Origin: Favolaschia claudopus
Lineage: Eukaryota > Basidiomycota > Agaricomycetes > Agaricales > Mycenaceae
NCBI GenBank assembly: GCA_037176885.1
Contig: JAWWNJ010000063.1
Location: 682,001 to 746,000 of the forward strand
Length of the DNA: 64,000 nucleotides
Direction of reading: 5' to 3'
The notes below the pieces were generated by a model. That model saw only the letters and a list, made by a program, of their open reading frames with translations, was not told where the DNA came from and made no database searches. Position 1 is the first letter of the stretch. The number at the start of each line of letters is the position of its first letter. Both the position numbers and the translations under genes were made by a program. Of the stretch, positions 54,158 through 64,000 are shown piece after piece.

Positions 54158-56258
54158 ATGACGATGTCGCGGACCTCGAAGATTAAGATTCTTCTCGCCA
54201 TCGACGTCGTTTTCTTCTTCGTCGAAATCATTTCTGGTACTCCACCATGCAGCCCAAGACGCCTCCCGAATTTCTGAATATTTTCTAGGATATGCGGTTG
54301 GTTCGCTAGCGCTCGTCGCGGATAGCTTTCACATGCTGAAGTACTTTGCGGTCCTCAACTGTTTACTGCCCAACTGACTGAGAAAATGTAGCGATGTGAT
54401 GAGCTTAATTGTCGCGCTCTACGCCATCAAGCTCACCACCCAGAGCGCTACGGATTCTCGCTATTCCTACGGTTGGCATCGTGCGGAGATCCTTGCCGCC
54501 CTAATCAACGGTGTCTTTCTTCTCGCGCTATGTTTCTCTATCGCGCTCGAGGCTATGGAGAGATTCTTCAGCACACCTGGTGCGCTCCTCTCACTCTACT
54601 TCGGCTCCCTTTGGTGACTCTACCTGCACAGAAATCAGCAACCCGAAGTTGGTCATCATTGTGGGCAGTTTTGGACTCGCGTCAAATCTTCTTGGCCTAC
54701 TTTTGTTCCACGGTATGTACTCGCTGCTTTCAATCGTACTGGCGCATGTGTCTCGCGCTGCGCAATGCGCAACTTTGGCTGCGCTCTTCGCTACCCTTCG
54801 GCCGCGCTCTTCGCGATACCACCCCCTGACGCGTTATTCGGTGCTCTTTCGCTCCGAGACGTGACTTGAAATCTCATTTCCGAAGTCCATTCTCGCATAC
54901 TTGACGCAATCCCTCGATTTTAGCATTTTCCTCTCAGGCCACTAATCCTCCCTTTTTGTTCAGAACACTCCCACTCCCATGGCCACTCACATTCCCACTC
55001 CCTCTCCCATACTCACGCCCAAGAACCCATCAAGCCATCCTCTCCACCCACCTCGGTGCCGACCATCAAAGTCACGGATACCGCGTCCGAGACCGACGAG
55101 GAGGAAGAGATTTATCCTGCGGTTGGCCCTGGCCATCCTGTAATGACGCGTGCCTCGATTGTGCGAGGTACGTGGCATTCGCGTTTCCTACAAACACGAT
55201 GTTATCTGATGCGGGTTCAGTGGCGCACAACATGGCGCGCACCTCTTCTCCGCACCGCAGTGACTCGCACGACAGTGAACGAACACCGCTCTTATCTCAT
55301 AGCCACTCGCCCGACCACGAACACGCGAATGGCCACGCTCCTGCTTCATCATCGACAGAACCCGCGCATGGGCATTCACACTCACATTCTCATGCAGGTT
55401 CGATGAACATGCGGGCTTTAGTGCTGCATGTTCTCGGCGACGCGCTAGGCAACGTCGGCGTCATCGCAACGGGGCTCATCATCCTCTTCGCGCCGGCGTC
55501 CTGGGGCGGCCGCGAGGTTTATTTTGATCCTGCGATTAGTCTGGTCATTGGGGCGATCATACTGATGAGTACGGTGCCGCTTGGTGCGTGTGCACGTTTT
55601 CTCTTGGGCACACGAACTTACAGAGTATGATAGTACGCTCTGCGTCCTTCGTTCTGCTGCAAGGCGTGCCCGCGACGATATCGCTAGAGCAGGTACGCAC
55701 GGCGATTCTGGCAGTGGAGGGGGTGCAGAGTCTACACGAGCTACATATATGGCAGGTGCGTATCTCCTTCCCCTTTCCACGAGTATCAGAACATCGACGG
55801 GGTCTTGACTGGCTCTTTTTAGCTCTCTGAATCGAAAAATATTGCCTCTGTGCACGTACTCGCTTCGCGCGAGCTAGACTTCATGCCGATTGCGGCCAAG
55901 ATACGAAAGGTGGTTCCCGTTGCTTTCTGTCTTCACTTTCATGCACCCAACATTCCTGCAGGCACTGCACGACCATGGCATCCACTCATGCACGATACAG
56001 CCCGAATATTATGGGTCGCGATATAGTGTAGCACAGGCCGCAGAGGCAAGTAGTACTTGCTGATTTGCTGCTCACGCTAACTTTGCTCATTGTAGGGCGG
56101 CAGTCCAGATACAGCCTGTCTCGTGCTGTGCCCACCGGAGGAGTGTAACCCGCAGGAGGACGCGTGCTGTCGTGCGTGTTTTCCGTTCACTCATCACTGT
56201 TTCCCCCCGAGCTGACGACGTTGTTTGGGCACTAGCGCCGCCTGCTGTAGATGTCTGA
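54158..56258 (+). CDS. Cation diffusion facilitator zinc transporter (ZRC1/COT1-like)
   Basis: It exchanges cytosolic Zn2+ (possibly Co2+) for protons across the vacuolar or secretory membrane. From ATG 54158 (a second ATG at 54164): MTMSRTSKIKILLAIDVVFF with the first membrane segment, then SLALVADSFHMLND, where H-x-x-x-D is the TM2 metal site. SRYSYGWHRAEILAALINGV, TM3-4 (NPKLVIIVGSFGLASNLLGL) and a cytosolic His-rich loop (EHSHSHGHSHSHSLSHTHAQ plus later HGHSHSHSHAG) follow. TM5 is ALVLHVLGDALGNVGVIATG with the second H-x-x-x-D, then a TM6 segment and a C-terminal cytoplasmic domain (SLEQVRTAILAVEGVQSLHE LHIW). It ends EDACCPPPAVDV at TGA 56256-56258. About eight short introns are used. 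All metal-site residues are present. The length fits fungal vacuolar zinc transporters. Confidence 0.88.
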
Positions 56259-57225
56259 TTTGACGTTTGACGAGTGGAGATCTTTTGTTGTAGTGAAACA
56301 CGTTGAGGACTATACTCATTAATTATGGGTGCCGTTGGCACGCACGCACAGTTATTGCTATAATTTTGAATATTGCTGTATTGTAGGAGGAGGACAACTA
56401 CCGTCTTATCTAAACTGAGTAGCAGGCCATGCTTGAGTACAAAATTTTCGCTGCAATTACGAGGAAATTGAATGCCATGATGAATCTATTTCTCACGACC
56501 CCAAACTCCGTCCTAAATCTCAAGCAACGCTCGACCTTTCGTTCGACTGTTGACTATATTCTCCTCTATGGACCGGATATCTAGATGATTTCCCCTGCCC
56601 GCAGCTCCTTTGAATACAGGATTATACTGTGACAGTGTCTTGCACACTAACCAGCCCCCAACGTTTTCCAGTCAATTTTGCTTCAAGCTGGCATCGTACC
56701 GAAGCCTTTCGGCGATGAACTTTCACACTGCCCATGGCAAATGGTCTAATCCAACAACGACTCAAGACTAGCAGCTATCCTAAACCGCGTGTTTTTGTTC
56801 CAGTCATGGTATCTTCAAATGCATTCTCAGCGTACATCGAGGCATCGACCGCCAGCTTGAGTCAACCCTCTCGCCCTCAACTCGCCCTGCATTCGAATTC
56901 AGACTCTTTTGGTCCTGGAGGGAGGAAGGAAGTATCACTGCAGCGGAGAACAACGGGCATCTGCCATTTGGCGACCGGTTTTTTTGCCCTGTCGCCAAGT
57001 CAATGACCTTGGCCCGGGAGAATGTGGGTTTGAAGTCAATGTCCACAGCCGTGCACCCGATACGGTAAATTTATATCGCTTTTTGAAGCAAGCTTCCAGG
57101 GGTGGCAATTATATTGTTCTACCGCGCAGCCGTGTATCCGATGTGGTCCTTCTGTGAGCCCGGGCCGTGCCGTACTTATAACCTGCGCTTCAAATTTTCG
57201 ACATCCTGGAATCTAACCTGCGAAT
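56259..57225. other. Intergenic, nothing supported
   Basis: Short frames without domains (for example 56734-57006). It probably contains the 3' UTR of the transporter and the promoter of the acetyltransferase gene. Confidence 0.45.
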
Positions 57226-58597
57226 ATGTCGTCCCCCACGGTTCTGCGGCCTACTGGTACGCTCCTTCGTCATTTCTTAGCGGTTCTGAGACTAAATCGC
57301 TCTAGGACTCATGGAGTCGTTCCATGTAACGCGCCATTTCCTCGGGATCGACTCGTGTATTATGATCTCAGCCAGGTTCATCTCCACCAGCGGTTCTACA
57401 CTTGGAAAAGAACTTCTGTTTCCCGCTCTGCATAAAGTAATCCATGATCTCCCAATCTTGGCTGTGATGATCAAGGACGAAAACTTCAGACCGTCGTTCG
57501 TCAAGCTTGACACGATCGACTTGTCTGCAATTGTCGAATTCTCCAATGAAACCGATTTGGAATCAATCTTCGAGAGGCAGCTGTCGGTGCGACTGGATAC
57601 AACGGCGCCGCTACCCCTGTGGCGACTGGAGGTGCTCAAGGATGGAACCGTCCTCTTTGTGTTCCACCACTGCATCGGAGACGCTCTTAGCGGCGCTAAC
57701 TTTCACAAAACGCTCTTGGCTGCTCTCGAAGAACCTGTGGTTGGAGCCGACTCGGCGTTGGTCCTCGTGCCCAAAACGATCTCGTTACTCCCCCCATTGG
57801 AGGAGGTGACGGATGTCAGGCCCTCCTGGCTCAATATTCTCACCACCGCGGTCGCCCTTTTCGTTCCCATCCCCGCTTCATGGAAACGTGGATACTACGC
57901 ATGGACAGCAAACCCAGTTTCCAAAACCCCTGAATTCACTCCCCATGCCAAAGTAATGACATTCAATGCTGAAGAGATGGATGGATTTCTTAAAGTATGC
58001 CGGACCCATAATGCTACCATTACCTCCGCCTTTTACACCCTCACGGCTGCCATCATGTCCAGGCTCGTCCCGCCTCATTCCCCGAGTTACAGAACCATCG
58101 GGGCGCTGGTGGCCATCTCGATGCGTAGCGTCGCTGGCACGCCTGATGGCATCTGCAACTATGTCTCTGGACACTACACCTACCCACCCATCAATCCCGC
58201 ATTCCAGTGGCCCGCCGCAGCGGCGTACGCCCAAGAACTACAGCGCCAGAAGACGGTTGCGCGGGAAACCGTTGGGCTGATATATTACCTCTTCGGAAAT
58301 ATCGCGCCGTTCTTCCAAAACTCGATGGGGAAGAAGCGTAACGCGGCTTTTGAGATTTCTAACGTCGGGCGTATACCTGATCCTACCGCCCACGGGTTGG
58401 GGCCGTGGCGCATCGATCGCATGGTGTTTGCGCAGTCGGATCTCGTTGCGAATGCTGCTTTGAAAGTTAATGTGATTGGGGATCCGACTGGGGCCGTCCA
58501 TGTTACTTTGACGTGGGGTGAGGCTGCGATTGACCGAGACTTGGTCGATTCGTTCGCAGTCCAGTTTCAGGAAGGAGTACGTTCGCTGATTCCGTAG
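57226..58597 (+). CDS. Alcohol acetyltransferase-like (HHxxxD acyltransferase)
   Basis: It is predicted to transfer an acyl group from acyl-CoA to an alcohol, in the AATase/condensation superfamily. A short first exon (MSSPTVLRPT, then G split by a roughly 48-base intron) joins LMESFHVTRHFLGIDSCIMI. The rest is one long exon. The active-site motif is FVFHHCIGDALSG (HHxxxD, around residue 125). Later blocks typical of the family are DGICNYVSGHYTYPP, ALKVNVIGDPTGAVHVTLTW and a VSNVG-like EISNVGRIPDPT. The protein has about 440 aa, a normal length. There is no signal peptide, so it is probably cytosolic or lipid-droplet associated. The substrate cannot be told. Volatile ester formation is one possibility. 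Confidence 0.75.
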
Positions 58598-59153
58598 CTA
58601 GACCACAAATATATGTCCGACCATTTCGAAACTTTTTCGCGTCGTTTCTCAAGACCGGTAGATAGGTCGCAATGCACGGGTAACGGCTTGAACGACTGTC
58701 TTCGTAATCCACCATACAAGAGAGGCTGGAAGGATCTTACGTTCAGATAATCCAAATCGGCATGTTTGGTGGTGCTACACCCCATACCGTATTCGGCGAG
58801 CGGTAATCGATGACTTCGAAAGGAATGATACATGGAAAGAATATAAAATGTTTATTGACTTTTCGGTAGCATTTACTTTGTTTGTAAATTAGTCACCCAG
58901 TATATGCTCGCAATCACCACAACGAGCTGAGCCGCCCAACTCTTGACCGCTTGATGACAGGCAACCTGAGAGTCGTGGCGTACCACGCTGATGCGGACAA
59001 CGACTACGGCGCTGATGAGGGAGGCGAGCTCGGCCAGCACGATCTGCTGACAGTCACGGCCGAAAGCGGGCAACGTGTTGAGGAAAAAGGTGGTTGGAGC
59101 CAAGGCCAACCGTCAGCCCTCCCCCGTCCGAAAAACGGTGGAGGTGCAGGTGA
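58598..59153. other. SSP-E 3' flank and acetyltransferase 3' UTR
   Basis: The right part is the conserved SSP 3' flank in reverse, with the TGTTTATTGA poly(A)-signal region near 58850 and the hairpin near 59127-59145. Confidence 0.5.
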
Positions 59154-59998
59154 CTACCAGCGCGCAATCTTGGATGCCATTCGCGCGGCACTGAGGCCAC
59201 TGTCCGGAACATCAGAGTAGTTCTGCGTAGGCAATCAGCACGACAGACGGCGGACTCGATAACACTGTAACTGGAACATACTGAAAGCACAGGCACAAGA
59301 GCCTTCAAAGAGGTTGCGACGCTGTTTGGGACGGGAGTAGATAGCTGATTGATCGTGTCTTCGAAAGCCGCGAACACTTCGCTGAGCGAGATAACATCGT
59401 CTGCGGCTGTATTAATCGCTGCCTGAGGCTAATAGAGTGAGAACATTCAGCATTCCGTTGACCTCCATCGAGAGCATGGACGGCTTACCAGCATCTCCAA
59501 CGCCACGACCGCCTGCCCCACAAAATGGGTGAGCTGTTGTATGCTGTCCACCGACGGCGTGGTGTGCGCAGGCGCATCCGCAGCTGCTGACCTCGCCCGC
59601 TCCACGTAGTTGCGACGGAGGAAGGCAATGAGATTGTTTGTGGAATAGCTGACCACGTCGACTCGGTTTGCGGTGACCGAGATCACGTCAGAAGTGGGGG
59701 TAGCAGCGGCGGTGTTCGATGAGGTGGTGGAAGACACTCGGAAGGCGGAAGACCAATTGCGGGAGGCGGGGTAGGCGAAAAGGGCGGCCGTCTGTGGCGC
59801 AGCGCGCACACTGGGGAGAACGGCGGATGGGGTGGAGGCGACCGCCTAACCAGCAGACGAAGCCGTGAATACAGCTGCAGAAGCGGCGGCAGCAGCTGAG
59901 GGTATGGCACCCTCACTGGCGATGTCGATAGGGGCGGCCGTAACGATATCGAGGATGGACACAATACCGACGAGAGCAAGAGAGATATAAGTCTTCAT
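59154..59998 (-). pseudogene. SSP-E, small secreted protein copy with in-frame stop
   Basis: It has three exons as in A and B: 59998-59489, 59428-59282 and 59222-59154. The signal peptide is MKTYISLALVGIVSILDIVT. In FTASSAG-(stop)-AVAST the Glu codon of the intact copies is replaced by TAG at 59848-59846, a single G-to-T change. Downstream the frame is open: SVRAAPQTAALFAYPASRNW, VVSYSTNNLIAFLRRNYVER, a VDSIQQLTHFVGQAVVALEM end, exon 2 and exon 3 (SAARMASKIARW). Splice sites and promoter look intact. It is closest to copy D in the signal peptide and lead region. It is probably a recent nonsense pseudogene. Confidence 0.8.
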
Positions 59999-60180
59999 GA
60001 TCAACAGCGAGGTTTGAGAGTGTCAGGTAGTGGGACGTATGTTCGTTGTGTGAGTTTCGGAAGCGACTTGCCCCAGATTTTATAGAAAAATCCCTCTGAG
60101 ACATAGAGTGAGACATTTGCACTTTTGCCCCGAGATCCCCAGGAAGGCCGAGTTTCTGAGACATATCCAGAGAACCGTCG
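59999..60180 (-). promoter_or_regulatory. Conserved SSP promoter, copy E
   Basis: On the minus strand ATGTCTCAG lies at 60164-60156 and again at 60105-60097 (followed by AGGGATTTTT), with TATAAA at 60083-60078. The upstream part diverges from the other copies beyond about 60165. Confidence 0.68.
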
Positions 60181-61186
60181 TCAAAGCGAGACTTTGTGCC
60201 GATTCTACTCCGAGCGGTAGTCTCTTGCACAGACTCAACTTGAGACTCGACATTCGACTTTTCGCAACTTGTTTGCTCGCTAATTTTATCGAGAACTCCT
60301 GCAAGTGACGGTGCTTGCAGCGCAGAAGACCATCCTGTGTTTATGATACTATACGAGTTGTTGACAACGCCGAATTGGCTGATTTGAGGAAAGGGTCGAT
60401 GTGGTTTGCGACTCGGAGGGCGTGACGTTGTGTCACATTATGAGACGCGCTGAGACGCGTCGCGTGATGTGACAGACCGTATCCTTTCTGCACACGCGCT
60501 CGACGCGTCCTCCGCCCCACTTCTCATTAGCCTTGAAGTTAGACTCTGAGCTTACATTGGTTCTCTTGCCTGGATCCTTGGGTGGTGTCTTGACTTTGGA
60601 CCCAAGGACCGGTGTACTGAATTTGGGCCGTCTTGTTTCATTGTTTGCTCCCGCGCCAGCGCTTCTTGAATCCCTTCGAGCGACTCGAGCGGCGAGCTGC
60701 CGGCGCTCCTCAGGCTCCAGCTACAAACTCACCTTCCCTCAATGCAATATCGTGATGTCGCACAAATTAAGGAATTGGGTTATACATAAAAGTATTATCA
60801 GGCAAATTCGATTTTTCCCACCTCGGATGCGTCCGGGGCACATGCATTTGAGGGTTTAAACTACGCATAACCCACCTAGCACTCCAAGATACGGTTATAA
60901 ATCGTTATAACCCAATGCCGTTTTTTTGCGACAGATATTCACCATCTTCTATATAGCCGCTGGCTATTTACAGCGGTCGAAGACCGCGCCTTCTTCCCAC
61001 CCCAATATACCCCTCCATTCCCTCTCAAGACAGCTTTCTACACGAATTCGCGAGTTGCAAGCAACATCACAGCTCGGTAAATGCCGCGTTTCGGTGATCT
61101 TGAGGCGGCGATACCTATATCGGCTATATTTTGATGTCGGGAGTCCCTGTCTCTTGCCGCTCGTCCGCTCTCCCGTCTACCACCTC
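60181..61186. other. Intergenic with coding-like antisense patch and a small inverted repeat
   Basis: The minus strand at about 60720-60530 reads LEPEERRQLAARVARRDSRS followed by AGAGANNETRRPKFSTPVLG, with codon-like texture but no start, splice partner or recognised family. It may be a gene relic. At 60774-60784 and 60906-60916 ATTGGGTTATA is inverted (a possible 143-bp MITE, no clear duplication). The rest is the promoter of the BAR-SH3 gene. Confidence 0.4.
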
Positions 61187-63540
61187 ATGGCCGGAAAACA
61201 GGTAAACGTGGCCTATAATTCATCAATAAACGTCTCATGGTCTCAACCTAGCTTGGAAAACTAAGACAAGTCAGTCTGTGGCCCGTGCGCCGTTCGTCGC
61301 GAATCCAGAGCTAATCGAACCACTTTTACCGGATTTTTTCTACAGTGGGCGGGCGAGGTAATATCTTCGAGGGATAAGACGACGGTATCCGACGAGTTCA
61401 AGGCTTTGGAGAAAGATGTCGAGCTGCGCAAGGATGGGGCACAGAGGTGTGTGCGCTGTGCTCCTGACCTCCACTATCTGGAATGTTTATATCACGAACA
61501 GGCTCTTTCTGGCGTCCGAAGCGTACCACAGGAATATCGCCAAAAGAAAGGACGTAGGTGCCCTGGATGATGCGGAGAAGCTCATGCCCGTCGATGCTCT
61601 GGGAATCGTGATGATCATACATGGCGAGGAGTTTGGCGAAGACTCTCCATTTGGTATCTACTCTGGTCTTTAATTATTTTCAAGCTTATTCAAGGCGGCA
61701 CAGGCAACTCCCTGGTTACTCTCGGTCGCGCGCATTGCAAGGTAGCAAAATTACAAGAAACATTCGCGCAGTCTTTCCATGACAGCTTCATGGCGTCGCT
61801 TGTACGTTTTAGCGAAGACATCAAAGAGTACGAGGCTCTCCGCAAGAAACTGGAAAGTCGACGGTGTGTGAAATCTGCCATCGCTACAAGCTCTACTTGA
61901 CAATTTGTTATCACAGACTCAGCTACGATGCAGCCGTCACCAAGTATGAAAAGCTGAAAAGCAGCAAGAAGGAAAAGGAGAGAAAGGAGGCCGACGAAGA
62001 GATGCAGCGTGCCAAGATACGCTAGTATGTATCCGCTCCGTGCCCGAGTTTGACGCTCAATCCGTTGCATCTAGTGAGGAAGCAGAGGAGGAGGTTGAGG
62101 CTCACATGCACGCTATTCAAGAGAGCGAAATAGTGCAGCTTCGCGAGCTCACCAGCTTCCTAACCCTCGAGCTCAATTTTGTCGAGCAGTACCTCGAAGT
62201 TCTCAAGGACACTCGTGCAAATTGGCCCAGCGAGTGAGTTTTGTTTCGTCATGTCTACTACAAGAACCCATATCTGCAATAGCTCGCCCCCGTCGAGACC
62301 CGCTTTTCCCTCCCGTTCACAAAACACCGGTTCGGTGCGATCTAGGAAGTCCGACAAGGCGCCTTCGCAGCCTACTTTCGAGAGCTCGGACGACGAGCAA
62401 TCTTCTTCCCGGCCATCCAGTCGTCCGTCTAGTCGGCCTCCCTCACGCCCGTCGTCTCGCGCATCTCGGAAACGCTCGGACAGCACCGGCACGGCGGGCG
62501 GGGACAAGCGGCGGCTCAGCGTCGCCGGTTGGGCCTCGAGTGCAGTCGGATCCGTCACGGGGCGATCGAAGAAAAACAAGGACAAGGACACATTCGCGAC
62601 TCTCGGGGACGACGGAGAGCGCGATTCCGGACACGGCGAGTCGGATACCAGCGGCCCGGGGGTATTGTCTGGCACCCTCAACTCGATTACGCGCCGCAAG
62701 AGCGGCAGTACCAATACGACACCGAAGCTTCCGACGAGGATTTTGAAGCCTCCATCGCAGGTGCCTCGCAAAGTTGTGAGGGCACTATACGACTTTTCTG
62801 GGTCGTCGGATGAACTGGCGTTCAAGACAGGGGATAAAATTGTTGTCGTGAACGAAGTTCTCGATGGATGGTGGATGGGAGAGCTCAACGGCAAACAAGG
62901 GCTCTTTCCCACCGCGTACACGGAGAGCGCCCAGGACCGCCCCTCATTGCCTTCTCGCCCCGGGCGAGTTTCGAATCCAGATTTCAGTGACGACTCGAGG
63001 GACATGTACAACGACGATGACGAAGACCCCGACTCTGACGCCAACGAGCACTATGGGCGTCCGATGACGGATGCAAGCCCGTTCTATGGGGGTGCCGGGG
63101 ACGCCGCGAGCATCTTAAGCAGTGTCGCGGATGATGACGACGACGAGCGCAAGCTCATATCGTCCTCTACGCACAACATCGCGCCCACCTCTGTATCTGC
63201 AGCTGCGCCTCCTCCTGTAGCACGTCGGTCAACGACGAGCGAGCTCCTCCACATCGGGTCGCAAAACAAGAAGGCGCCGCCACCGCCTCCCCCGCGTCGT
63301 GCTACCGCCAGCAATGGCTCGAGCCCAATGATCCCGGAGCGCCGTCCCCCGTCGCGTGGGACGATGACGTCCTCATCGTCTGGTTCAATTTCGCGCACCT
63401 ACGATAGGTCGCCGTTTGACAGCGCTACGGAGCTGTCGACGTCGCCTGTCGGGGCCAGTGCGAAGGGGTGCACGGAGTTTAAACAGAATCCGTTCAAGCC
63501 GAAGGGGATGTGCAGTAACTGCTTTGAGTTCCATGGGTGA
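61187..63540 (+). CDS. BAR and SH3 domain protein
   Basis: It senses or shapes curved membranes and links them to actin or endocytic partners. ATG 61187 starts MAGKQ, then introns. The BAR domain continues with WAGEVISSRDKTTVSDEFKA, LFLASEAYHRNIAKRKDVGA, TLGRAHCKVAKLQETFAQSF and the coiled-coil helix YDAAVTKYEKLKSSKKEKER, ending LNFVEQYLEVLKDTRANWPS. A long disordered Ser/Arg/Pro linker follows (SSRPSSRPSSRPPSRPSSRA). The SH3 domain is VVRALYDFSGSSDELAFKTG, then WWMGELNGKQGLFPTAYTE (ALYDF, WW and GLFP...Y motifs). The tail has an acidic DDDDE run, a polyproline stretch (KKAPPPPPPRR) and the C-terminal FKQNPFKPKGMCSNCFEFH motif. It stops at TGA 63538-63540, although a GTGAGC donor at the end could add a short exon. 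Confidence 0.83.
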
Positions 63541-64000
63541 GCTAAGTTTCCATGGGTGCGGGGGTTGAGGTGTCGAGGGCCAGAATAAGGACTTACATAC
63601 TATAGTATCTGCTTTCCCGCGTTCGCCGCCGGCGCTGCGAATGTCGGTGAGCATAGACGGAGGGTATTTATTTGATTTATTGGTTTACCTTACAATTCTG
63701 TACTTTGTTCCTGGGCATATACGCAAGCCTTGTACGATTTATCCCGCACATCTCGCTCGTGTGCAAGTAATTTTGGCCGCGAGGATCATTATTACGCGAA
63801 GATTTGCTGACGTCGGTTCTGGGTTGGCAGATGCCGCTGTGGTGCCGCGGCAGCGGCCTTTCCTTTTTATCACGACCCACCACATCCTTCCCTCTGCTGT
63901 CAGGGACCCACTGCGCAGTGCTTGCTGGTGCACTCACTGGCATTCACCAGACCTGGCCCTGCTCACTCACCCGACCGCTTGTACATACACATATACCCAT
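63541..64000. other. 3' flank of BAR-SH3 gene
   Basis: No further gene is supported before the window edge. An AATAAGG-like signal and a TTTATTTGATTTATTGG stretch near 63660-63690 may mark the 3' end. Confidence 0.4.

Noticed and set aside
62160..63044. 294-codon minus frame
   Set aside because: It is antisense to the BAR-SH3 coding sequence, whose domains are unambiguous on the plus strand.

Overview
The window is nuclear DNA from a basidiomycete fungus, most likely a mushroom-forming Agaricomycete. The genes have many short GT-AG introns of about 45-60 bases. Several proteins belong to families that are expanded in Agaricomycetes: F-box proteins with an N-terminal coiled coil, the 'GCDK..SWA' orphan family, S53 sedolisins and Zn2Cys6 regulators. 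There is no operon structure. No rRNA, tRNA or CRISPR array was recognised.

Layout. At 0.3-5.2 kb a Ccz1-type vacuolar fusion protein and a WD40 protein are divergently transcribed from a 104-bp gap. At 6.3-7.3 kb lies an intact member of the orphan 'GCDK..SWA' family. From 7.3 to 13.9 kb is a gene-poor stretch holding three small non-autonomous DNA transposons with clean target-site duplications: 8441-8551, 9024-9404 and 10776-11298. At 13.9-18.0 kb are two tandem GT18-like glycosyltransferase genes with apparent frameshifts. At 18.1-20.7 kb is an S53 sedolisin-like gene that appears to have lost its catalytic Asp and its oxyanion Asp. At 23.6-31.2 kb are a GPI-anchored chitin deacetylase, a Zn2Cys6 transcription factor and a divergent F-box/CNH fusion gene. 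At 44-48.5 kb are a CCCH zinc-finger protein and a GT61 glycosyltransferase. At 54.2-63.5 kb are a CDF zinc transporter, an alcohol-acetyltransferase-like enzyme and a BAR-SH3 protein.

The most distinctive feature is a dispersed family of small, cysteine-free, predicted secreted proteins (called SSP here). It has six copies: A at 21.7 kb, B at 32.1 kb, F at 40.9 kb, C at 42.9 kb, D at 52.7 kb and E at 59.2 kb. A and B read through. C carries an internal deletion, D a one-base homopolymer frameshift, E an in-frame stop, and F is only a 3' fragment. Full-length copies share a roughly 200-bp promoter with two ATGTCTCAG motifs, one of them just before a TATA box. They also share their 3' flank. 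Two copies (B and D) sit head-to-head with paralogous F-box genes across a shared transcribed-looking block, so an SSP/F-box pair appears to have been duplicated in inverted orientation. Copy A keeps a remnant of the same block.

A near-perfect 1,095-bp inverted repeat (35591-36685 and 39632-40726) encloses a second, broken copy of the orphan 'GCDK' gene. That copy is itself split by a 1.1-kb insertion with a target-site duplication. A further element (51112-51626) interrupts the last exon of a CNH-gene relic, and removing it with one duplication copy restores the frame. Together these show an accessory, duplication-prone interval interleaved with ordinary housekeeping genes. All exon structures were inferred by eye from splice sites and frame continuity.
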